Assembly: GCA_914767715.1 (NCBI GenBank) | Contig: OU612071.1 | Location: 2,854,001 to 2,918,000 of the forward strand | Length of the DNA stretch: 64,000 nt | Direction: 5' to 3' | Source: Membranipora membranacea | Lineage: Eukaryota > Bryozoa > Gymnolaemata > Cheilostomatida > Membraniporidae | Part shown: positions 50,031 through 60,404 of the stretch, piece by piece | Layout: every line of letters starts with the position of its first letter | Position numbering within the stretch: the stretch's first letter is position 1 | Notes under the pieces: generated by a model | The model's database searches: none | Seen by the model: only the letters and a program-made list of their open reading frames with translations | What the model was told of the DNA's origin: nothing | Position numbers and translations under genes: made by a program

Positions 50031-53000
50031 CTAAAACCGTTACAACAAGATGCATTCTTCCGGATATAATGCAGTCTCTAATAAAATATTCATTGATTTA
50101 TGGATTTGTTTCGAAGTGTTTTATTGTTTTGTATTATCAAGACAGGCATTAATAAAAGTTGTTATCTTCAAAATAACAACCAAATAAAAGAAAAAGACAC
50201 TAGTTTATACAAATTGTTGCTCACAGAAAAATGAGTTCTTTAATAATCAAACTTTGCGCAAACTCCAAAAAGCTACTAGGGACTGAGATCGATGTCAAAT
50301 GAAAAATTGTGAGAATGTGTATTGGAAAATACAGCTCCCTGATTGGAGAATGATCAGTTAACTATTCATTCATCTTTTTGTGCAAAAAACTCCAAATCTG
50401 ACAAAAAATCTGCAAGTTCGTGTTTTTCTGTTTGGGAAGAATTACATTTCGACATGGTAACTCACAGAGATCTGGTTTTTCTTGGAGCATCAGTTTATCA
50501 CATTATCCAAGTGAGCTTTTGAGGGCATGTTTGAAATATTTTTTAAACATATTTACAATTGCGATTTACTTTTTCATTACGGTGTTTATTCCATCCATCA
50601 GTGCAGTGGCAATGTTGCACAAGGCAGTGCAAAGAGCCTATATATTTGTTGTTTCTATGCCATTGTGCGCAGTTTCAAACAAATTCTAATTGCCTTTTAT
50701 CAAAGGAGTGGAGCAATTTACAAATGACAATGGAGATGCTATACTGAACTTAAACAAAAGAATATTCCTGTTGGTTGATATAAGCTTTCAGTATAGATTG
50801 TGGTGACCCATCAGTCCCCCATAAAATTCTTTCATAATGACTATAGACCACAAAATAATTAATATTATTAATATTTCGAAACATGGTTTGGATTTGGCTT
50901 TTTCAGTGGATACTGTTCAATGATAGCATTTTCAAACTACACCCAAATGTTTGAGCTTAAATTTTACTTGAATGTCATCCCAACATTTTTATTATTGAAA
51001 AACACTAATGTAACTATGCTGGATGCGTATAGGATTATGATAACTGTGTGTCTGGAGGGCTCACCCTTAATAAAACACATGATATTCTATGTGAAATATT
51101 CTGCTGCATTTTCAGTGAGCTGGTTTTTGTATGTTCGACCTTGGTGTATTTATAACCATTAAGGAATTGCAGTCCTGAAATAACCATCGACAGCATTCAT
51201 GTTACGGTTGAGCTTGTACATTTTCTTCCTTCTTCCGGGAGTTATTGCACAATCAAGTAGAGGGTGCCCTGGGACTGCATCTATACTGCAAAAAGTTATA
51301 ATGTTGTTACTTTTGAGGATTCGGTTAGCCAAACAGGTGGGCTGCCTCAACAAACAACAAATCTGAGATGGCCTCCAAAAAAATATGAAGAATTTCTCCA
51401 CGCGGTGCATTGAAACGATCCAAGTACAATTGAGACCTCTGCTGGATGAAGATATCAGTTAGAGCAATTACAGACATTGTTTTCTCAGAGTAAATTTTCT
51501 AATCCCTCAAGAAAATCTTATTTGTAAACAACCAGTTGTATTGCAGTCTCTGTGTTTTATTACAGGGAAAGAATTTGTTACTGTTGTGCCTTGTTTATCT
51601 TTTCCAAATGATTTAAAGGCAATGTTACATTAGAATATTAAAACCTGAGGATAACCTTTGTGTCTCAAGACTGATTAAAATTGAAGGTTGATTTAAATCA
51701 GATGTCTTGTCACAAGCCACATCCCGGAGCATAGGCGGCGAAATTCGTTGCCTTAGTGGCCAGGCCACAATATCTGCGCCAGGTTGCTTTCTGTTTGCTC
51801 AAATTGACTTTAATGAACTGAGAAGGTGATAGGTTGTATCCATATCCATTATTGACTTAGAGTCAGTTTTTATTTCTTAAGTGATGTTAGGGGAATATCT
51901 TCTTTTCTTTCATATAATTTTTTAATTTTTGGTTGTAAACTGAAACAGGATAGTTTTCTGCCAGGTTTACCTGGAATTCTCCCATCACTTGGCCCAGGTC
52001 GGGACCATTTCCCCCTTGTGATTTAATTGTGGACATTGTTTTAACCAGGTTGTTGGCGGGGGTGGAGTTGGGTTTTTTATGCTTCTCGGCACTGCGCACT
52101 TGGGAACTCTTGTTGAACGGTGATTTCCTCTAGGGTGACCCTTTCTAATTAGATTACATAGTTCCTAGCCTGTGATGAGACAGTGACACCTGTGGTGTTG
52201 TAACATTGCCATCAGAGGAAATTGTTCGATTTAGACAATTAAATTCTTGAGCATTTAAACACGGCTTGTAAGATTTGCTTAAGTACCTAGCATTGTTCTC
52301 CAGCGAAGCTGTATATAGGATTATATCATTGATCAGGTGATACAGCAGTACTTTTAATTGTTTTGGTTGCTCTAAATTATTTGGAGCAGATTTCATATGT
52401 TTAATAATTAACAAAGGTTCACAACTTGAGTTTCAGTGTGTTATCCTTATTATGAAAGTATCGATAACCATTTGTTTACATATAGCAGTTTAAAAACATC
52501 CGTACAATGAAACAGAGTTACACAGTGATTTAGCGAACAGAAATATATCATAGATTCTAAGCAAGACTAAATTATAGTCATAACTCCTTGGTTGAAGCTG
52601 GAAACAGTAAACAGTCGCAGCATTTGAAGGCAGTGTTGTTGAGTTCAACAAGTTTTATTCTTTTTTCTCAAACAAGCAACATGTCAATCTTTTACAACAA
52701 CACATGTTGTATTACACTCTCCGAACCCTCCATTATCTGTTTTAGTTACTGGGTGCAAGCGGACATGGATGGTATAGCTGCCACCACAATAAGGATATCA
52801 TTATCACTAAGCTTCAACTTAAGAAAACTTATATCAATCATCATTAAATTTTGTCAGTTGCCGATGTCATTAAACCAAGTAGTGTATTTTTTCCCTAATC
52901 ACACAAAACTTAACGTCAATTATTTGACATCTGGCAGTTTGAAAATATCCACATAATGTAACAAGTGTCGAAACGTTTATTGGCATAATAATTGATCCAA

Positions 53001-53152
53001 CAACTATCAGTATGTAGGCGTATTAAGTTCAGATCCTGCACCCTACCTCCTGGGAACAATGATATTTCCCTATCAACCATAATTTATATGGAAATAAATA
53101 ATATGAAAATAATAACAACTTCCAGCTCATCAGATGTTGCCTGTCCTGAAAG

Positions 53153-53160
53153 TATAAAAG
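53153..53160 (+). promoter_or_regulatory. TATA box of peptide gene 7
   Basis: TATAAAAG, conserved position. Confidence 0.7.
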
Positions 53161-53411
53161 AAGAGACCAATTAATACAAAGATCGCAAGACTACAGCCTC
53201 ACATCACTGCACAGCACTGTCTCAAACCTTTTAATCCACAGTAAGTATCTGGTTGTAAATTTACTGATCAGGAATTGTATGAGGTAATGCCGCGTTGGAA
53301 GTAAATTTTTGTATTTGTTTTCTGTATTATCTCATTGAGGAAGTTTCTATAAATCAACCTGGTATAATGGAATGCATATTCTTTATCTGTTGTAGATAGA
53401 AGAAACTGGAA

Positions 53412-53931
53412 ATGAAGGTCTTTGCACTTCTATCCCTGATCGTTGCTGCACTTGGTGAGTTTCACTTCTTCTTGTTTTATATTTTTTCAGTGAATACTGA
53501 GACCTGTTCTACATGTGGTATTTAGGTAGATATTGGATGACTGATGCATTAATGTTTCCGCCGACTGTGGTGTTTTATGATCTTCAAAGACATAATTAAA
53601 CCATATCTGATATAATTAGTTACATTGAGGTCTAAAATACGAATCACCTCATAGCATTTGATCAGATCACATTCACTCCATAAGCGTGGTTGATCTTGAA
53701 ATGTAATATAATAGACGGTACAGAATAAACTGTTTGATGATTGTGATGATAATTTATTTATCATCGCAACTGAAAAAGGGTAATGTTCATAAGTTTATAA
53801 ATTTACACTGTGTTTTTATAGCTGTTGTACAGATTGAAGCTGGGGTCTTCAGTACGGTGAGAAAGTCAGTAGCCAAGTCCGCAGCTGCCGAAGTAGCAAC
53901 CGCTGCTGTTGTTGACGCAATCGAAGGCTAA
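53412..53931 (+). CDS. Secreted peptide gene, array copy 7 (longest mature part, 3'-UTR exon missing)
   Basis: Exon 1 ends at 53,240. Exon 2 is 53,396-53,454 (ATG 53,412) and exon 3 is 53,822-53,956 (TAA 53,929). The mature part is predicted at 29 residues, GVFSTVRKSVAKSAAAEV.. ending DAIEG, with three basic and three acidic residues. It is thus the least acidic copy and has an amphipathic look. The 3'-UTR exon present in copies 1 and 3-5 is absent because the array ends in the intron, so a transcript would need a different 3' end. Confidence 0.65.
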
Positions 53932-54015
53932 ACACCCACCAGCGGACCAAATTGAGGTGAGCAGATACAATAAGACTTCAATCTTTGTGTTATAGATATT
54001 GCAGATATATGTACT

Positions 54016-57000
54016 GCCCTGCTGGTTTAAGGTAATTTATGAGTTACGGCTTATCTCCCCCACGTTGTGTACAATTTTCCTTTCTGGCTCTCCTGCATTT
54101 TTGTATATATTATCATCTAGCAAAAAACATTCACCCCCCTCTGTAATTCTCTTACCTTGATTTTTTTATTCATACCGATCTACTCGTTAGAAAAAGCCGA
54201 ACAAGGATCAATATAAGCACCTGCTAGCGGACTTATAAGACAGACCTGCCATTTAAATCGGTCAAGCGTATCAAACTGATACAGCGCAGGACGGTTGAAG
54301 CTCATAGACTCAATATGAAATATACGCTGAATATTAAACGGAGTATTATCAACTTTGTTACCAGTCTGGGTTTACTCAGCAACTGGTAACTGGGTAAATA
54401 ATGAGATGTCTTTCTATAACCCCTCTCGCAAATAACTGCAGTAGTACATGTAGCCTAATCAGTGTAGTGTAATGTAGTGTATTTGCAGAAGCTGATACTG
54501 CCCACTGGAATATGCACAATATTTCTGGATTTATTATTTGCAAGCAGCCTATTGTCACATCCAACAAAATGCAAGACACACATATCAGTATACCTCAGGC
54601 AAATGAGACGGAGGGCTCGTTCAGTCCTCAATTGCAAGCAGGAAACCAGACGTCAGGATAGAGTTTGAAGATTTGCTTGATGCAATGAATGATGAGATAT
54701 AGGCTATTAAATAAACAACAACTTGCTGAGATTGAGAATGTTCCTGCAGTAGAGCAACTATGCTCCCGTCGATTTGCCAGTAGAGTAAGTACCATTTCAA
54801 TGTATAAATAAATACTTCTATTGGCAACCAAAGCCGTCATATTGGAGATATTTTGCACTCAGTGCCAGAAAAAAATAGCAACAGAAAAACCAGAAAGGAA
54901 ATTGAATAGAAAATCATTAACGTTGTTGATCATGTATATAACATATCGTTGAATAGCAATAAAGGATGTTGACAATTTCAAGTACATCAACCACCCCAGT
55001 GACGGGTCAGGTGTGTTCCAATTACAGATAAATAGCCAAAAATGCTATCTGAGTGAAATGAAGAGGTGTGTTCCCGTTCACAAACCACTCACTGCTAGAT
55101 TGAGCTGTAGGCTTTGTATCCTGAGTGAGCGATATGGAACTGAATATTTCTAATTGAATAACCAAGTAGTTCTGAGCAAGTGATTCTGATGATGAGAGCC
55201 TCATGCAAGCCTCATTTATTCTCAATGTAAGCCTCCCTACCATCAACACTAAAACATATTGAATAACGACTGGGAATTATTTGACCCACAGGTGAATATC
55301 ACGCACTTCAATTTTGCAAGAGTTCTGGGAGTAGGTTATCACAAAATCTCTGACAAAAACAACCGGGCAAAACCAAAAAATGCTAATCCGATGGCGTCTT
55401 GTGTTCCATCGAAAATATGTGTACGATAAACTTCATACCCTAGAGGATTGCACTATTGGTAGGGGATTTGCTATTTCAAGCAAATCAACAGGTTTAATAA
55501 TTTTTACAGAGCACCCTACAGAGACAGTTTTTATTTCTCAGAGATTGAGACCAAATATAAACATACATACATCAACACCAAAATTACTTTATATAGACTC
55601 CCACCACAGCTAGGCAGAATATCAGCTAGCTTACATTGAGTCACCTCACCTAGTTAGATGGCGGTGGAGATGGTTAGGTGGATGTTTTGTGGCTTGTTGC
55701 TAATTGCCTTTATTAATTTCTTCTATCTTTAGAATGATAAGATATAGTATACAGTTCACTGCTGGAGGATATTGAATGTCAGGGAAACTATGAATGAGCA
55801 CCGATTCTATCTTCAACATACTAGGAATAGACAGATTTGTAGCCAGGGATGATATGCCCATGGTGCGTTATATTTCTAGGGTTTTGCAACCAAAATCAAG
55901 CTATGCCCATCATACTTGGATACACAGGTTATTCGTAGACTAAGGTCTGATCAATCTACTTGTGTTTGAATTTGTGTTATCACCAGAAACATACGAATGC
56001 TCTAGACTGGAATGTACAAGCTTGGAAGTTTCCTTACTTATTCAGAGCATTCCTCACGGCGCAGCGACACTGCTCTATCCACTTAGTTGTAGCGTTGCAA
56101 TGATTTTGTATGCAAGTGAATTGAGATATTGAAGGTTACTGTACGCTCAGACTTAGAATGTGGTTGATAATGCCACTGACTCATATTTGGCCAAATAACA
56201 GTATTTCAGCAGTGGAATACAAATAAATCTATAAATCTGTAAACCTTTCAACTGTTCACATAGTTATCCCATCTGTTCTTGTGGTTAAAGAGTTTACTGC
56301 AGAGACCACAGCTTGACCACAGCTTGACAGCTGTGACATTAAATCATAGTCTCTGATAAAACATCGTTTCAAATTTAGCTGCAGGTATATCAGGCATTGT
56401 TAATTGGCCACAGAACTCTATCAGAGACTTGCCGAAGATTATCAAACAGTATCCATCTTGCTATACTAACAAGGCGAGGCGTAACTGAAGCAAGGTGTAA
56501 AGGAACTCTTTTACTCCTTGACTGAAGCAAGGCCGAACAGTGAATGACTTTTTATTGCAGTGGTTTATTTTCTGTCTGACAGAAAAAAGGACAACACTAC
56601 TTAACATTACACTTCTTTTCTTCATTTTCAGGATTTGTTCGGTGCGATAGCTACCTAGCTACTCATCATTCTATTTGAGATGGCATATGGTCTTGAGTTC
56701 TCTCCTGTTTTACATAATGAAACTTTCCTCATCAGGAAAAGAGATGGCGACACAGTTGTAGACTAGGCAGGCATTCCAATCTGATCAAAATCAACCCAAA
56801 TGGGTTTACTTCATAGACTGAATAATGTTATTAAGTCTATGGTTTAATTAAAATTACATACATATTTCATATTCATATTACATTACATATTGTTACATGT
56901 AATCATTACATCAAGAAGAGCCTGCTCTGACTCTAAAGTTATATAATCCAGCACTACAAATAAAATATTAGGGATGTGTTTATTGATAGAGAAGCGTTAC

Positions 57001-57219
57001 TAAATTGTGCACCAGCATGAATAGAAAGTAAAATAATCAATTTCGCTGGGATCTGAAAGTTATGCAGTGAATTCAAGCCTTGTCACAGCGGCCACCCTTT
57101 TTGTAACATGCCAGTAAAAAGTGAATTGTATTATCAGTGGTTTTTCTCTGATTCTAGTGTTGAGACTGCTGCAAGTGCAGTCAGTAGCATTACATGATCA
57201 AATTAGTGTTTGACAATGC
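54016..57219. other. No gene recognised
   Basis: AT-rich sequence beyond the array. Short open frames on both strands (for example 54.38-54.86 kb minus and 55.02-55.25 kb minus) lack recognised motifs or consistent splice sites. Confidence 0.4.
56491..56520. repeat. Short hairpin, CAAGGTGTAAA...TTTACTCCTTG
   Basis: A 30-bp imperfect palindrome of the same type as those at 3961, 4254, 4479 and 9727. CAAGG repeats nearby on both sides. Confidence 0.5.
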
Positions 57220-57272
57220 CTATCTAGCCTTGTCACACGCCTACCAAGAAGCCATGTGACAAGGCTAGATAG
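57220..57272. repeat. Hairpin with 18-bp perfect arms
   Basis: CTATCTAGCCTTGTCACA (57,220-57,237) and its exact reverse complement (57,255-57,272) are separated by 17 bases. Confidence 0.8.
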
Positions 57273-58227
57273 ATCATGCAACAATTAACTGAAGGTTCAT
57301 CTCCCCAAGCTGTCTTAGAATGGTGCATAATTGACCTACATCGATTTTCAATTGCATTATTATTGACGTTTTTTTATTATTTTTATGTGTCTGTGTGCAT
57401 GATAATGAAATAATAAAATCAGAAGAAAAATTGAATCACTGGTTTCTGAGCTGAATTATAATGTTGATCTTTGTCTAGTGCATGTGATCACTGTGGGTAT
57501 GAAGCTTTTCTTTTGTTTTAATGTGCATCTGTTATCAATGGAACAAATTCCCAACGCTGAGTCGCTGACAATTTAAAATTCAAAGATCGATAGCAGGTTG
57601 AGATTTGGTCAGTTTGAGGATGAAATGTTTACAGGTTTGAGAAGAATGCTCAGTTTGTACGTAAATAAATCATAAGATTTAATTGGAATTGATACCTTCA
57701 ATAATGATGAAGCTATGATATATTATGGTAATACTCATAATATACTATAGGGTCTTACAGTATCCTCAGATCAAGAGCTGCTCATTAAAAGAATATAGAA
57801 AAAGTTGCAACATTAATTAGTTCATGAAGTCAGTCTTATTCAAACACTTCCTGGGTATTAACATTAACGTGAATATCAGGCAGGCAGGCAGGCAGGCAGG
57901 CAGATTTATCACAGTGATTTTGATTGATTTCTATTAGCTCTCAGTGATGGGTTGCTGTGTATTGACTTCCTCTTTCCAGTGTTTATTCCACTATCCTGAT
58001 TTACAGCTATGACGCTATGCTATTCCCTGTGTCTACAATATTACAAATCCCAGATTATATTGGTGTGCTATTTATGATATGGATGAACGCAATAAGATGC
58101 ACTCACAAGCCGGTCACAGAATGTTCTAGCTTATAAATATGTATACTTTGAGACATTGCCTTGCTGTCTAGATGGCAAAATTGATCAATCCTTCTGAGCC
58201 ATCTCATTGATGTTCAAAACAGTTGTA
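57273..58227. other. No gene recognised; (CAGG)n microsatellite at 57,877-57,903
   Basis: About seven CAGG units lie in AT-rich sequence. No exon or transposon end was identified otherwise. Confidence 0.5.
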
Positions 58228-58924
58228 CCAGAGACTACAGATATCTATAGTCTCTGGTATCCCCTTGTCCTCACACATGATAAACTTTGTCTGTGTAACT
58301 CATCACAACAGCTGCTAACCTATGTCAGGCCATCATTACCTCACAGTGGGCAACCAATGAGGGAGTTCATTGGGGCAACAATGATGGATTATACTGCCAA
58401 CCCCCCCTTACTTTCTCACAAAAATACAGGCCTGTAAAATATTAATCTCTGGCTAAGAATGCAATAACAAGTTGATAGTGACTTTGTTGCTGCCTGATCT
58501 GGTTTTGTCATCAAGATTGTGGTTAATTGCCTCAAATAACTCAGGTGAAAAACCTGAAATTTTATTGAGAAAGCCATTGCTGTCCAAGGCAGCAACGCTT
58601 ACTTTACGACCAGAAGTAGGCGTGACCGTTAAATAACGCTGATTGACTATTCACATTTTATGCGCAACTGGAAGGTCTCTATACTGCCCTCTGCTGGTAA
58701 AAAGCGTTATCTCATATTTTGATAATTTCAACTCAATTAAACTAATCCCTTAATTAAATGAAAACTGATTATCCAACAATATTCTTCTTTTGGAAATTAA
58801 ATAAAGGATTAGTGACATGACATAATGGGATAATGTAAACTAATTAATAATTGTTTACTCTCAAGGAAATTTAATCTATAGTTGGGTACCTCTGAATTAT
58901 TAAAATATAGTCTATAGTCTCTGG
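58228..58924. mobile_element. Possible small inverted-repeat element, 697 bp, TTGTA direct repeats
   Basis: It begins CCAGAGACTA and ends TAGTCTCTGG, and TTGTA stands directly outside both ends (58,223-58,227 and 58,925-58,929). The first 35 bases also fold on themselves (CCAGAGACTA..TAGTCTCTGG at 58,228-58,258). There is no coding frame inside. The 10-bp inverted repeats and 5-bp duplication are short, so chance cannot be excluded. Confidence 0.4.
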
Positions 58925-59118
58925 TTGTACTGAAAATCCCACGCCATTCGGTAAATACAAGTCATATATTTGCATACAGCTCCATTGTGGCCCAGACGAA
59001 CGGTCAAGCTTTTAAGTGGCTCAATAAAATAGTTCAGAATTTATAGTTATTTTAGTTTGAAATCATATTACTCCAGTGGAATTCAAGTACCTTATAGTCA
59101 AACCTTAGTTCATATTGT

Positions 59119-60331
59119 TCTAGTGGCCAGGCCACAATATCTGCGCCAGGTTGCTCTCTGTTTGCACGCAGGTCGGAGGACACCTGGGTGCCAACCAAAG
59201 CCCAGTAGAAGATGGACCGCAGATACATTCGATATGAGGCCCTTTCGATAAATTTAAGGTTCAATGATTGCACAGACCAAGGGTACATTGTGGCAGCATC
59301 ATTCAAGGATTGTTATAGTTATTCCTATTGTAAAAACTGCCACAATACTGCCTTCCTAGCAATACCCATCGTATCAATTTAGCTAGGATAGTTAGATGTA
59401 ATTTAAGCATAAAACTTCATGTCTAATTGTGGAGTAAGGCTGTACAAACAGAAATTTTTACGGGAGAGCCTGCATATTCTATTTTTTAGTGTAATCAAAA
59501 ACTTTGAATTCAGTTCATTCTCCAGAACCCTATAATTGTGACAAATAGATGAAAGGAGTTTTTGGCATCAAGCTTCCCATAACTTTCCCCATGACGCAAA
59601 GCTTGCAGATACCTTGAGCAAGGAGTAAAAAACTCTTTACTTGATTGACTATTGTTAAAAAATTTACTCTGAATCCCTTTACTCTGTGAAGCAGTCTATC
59701 CACATGCTTGAAACTAAAATGTTTTACACAGATAGATAGATGGGGTGATAACTCTATACGGCAAATGAGCGACCAAATTTCAACAATAAGAGAAGACAAC
59801 TTCTTGGCCTAAGATTTGCTCAAATTGACTTTAATGAACTGAGAAGGTGATAGGTTGTATCCATATCCAATATTGACTTAGAGTCAGTTTTTATTTCCTA
59901 AGTGATGTTAGGGGAATATCTTCTTTTCTTTCAGATAATTTTTTAATTTTTGGTTGTAAACTGAAACAGGATAGTTTTCTGCCAGGTTTACCTGGAATTC
60001 TCCCATGACTTGGCCTAGGTCGGGACCATTTCCCCCTTGTGATTTAATTGTGGACAACGTTTTAACCAGGTTGTTGGCGGGGTGGAGATGGGTTTTTTAT
60101 GCTTCTCGGCACTGCGCACTTGGGAACTCTTGTTGAACGGTGATTTCCTCTAGGGTGACCCTTTCTAAATAGATTACATGGTTCCTAGCCTGTGATGAGA
60201 CAGTGACACCTGTGGTGTTGTAACATTGCCATCAGAGAAAATTGTTCGATTTAGACAATTAAATTCTTGAGCAATTAAACACGGCTTGTAAGATTTGCTT
60301 AAGTACCTAGCATTGTTCTCCAGCGAAGCTG
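59119..60331 (+). repeat. Orphan fragment of the array unit (1.2 kb)
   Basis: From TAGTGGCCAGGCCACAATAT to TCTCCAGCGAAGCTG this matches unit 5 at about 46,905-48,112 in the same orientation. It contains no peptide gene exon. It lies 5.1 kb beyond the end of the main array. Confidence 0.85.
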
Positions 60332-60404
60332 CTCAGGGCATATAAGGTAATTTTGTGAACCCGAGTTATCTCCACATCTCGAAAAGGCCAAAATTCATAT
60401 AAAT

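Larger units (their letters stand above)
48620..52817 (+). repeat. Array unit 6 (4.20 kb)
   Basis: The shortest full unit. It has lost the segment between the internal half-repeats (fusion at TTTTCTTCC/TTCTTCCGGG, about 51,226) and a further block at about 51,795. It shares the chimeric peptide exon and other variants with unit 2. Confidence 0.9.
52818..54015 (+). repeat. Array unit 7, truncated
   Basis: Unit homology stops at about 54,015 (TATGTACTG), inside the last intron of the peptide gene. The sequence after it (CCCTGCTGGTTTAAGGTAAT) is unrelated to the unit. Confidence 0.85.
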
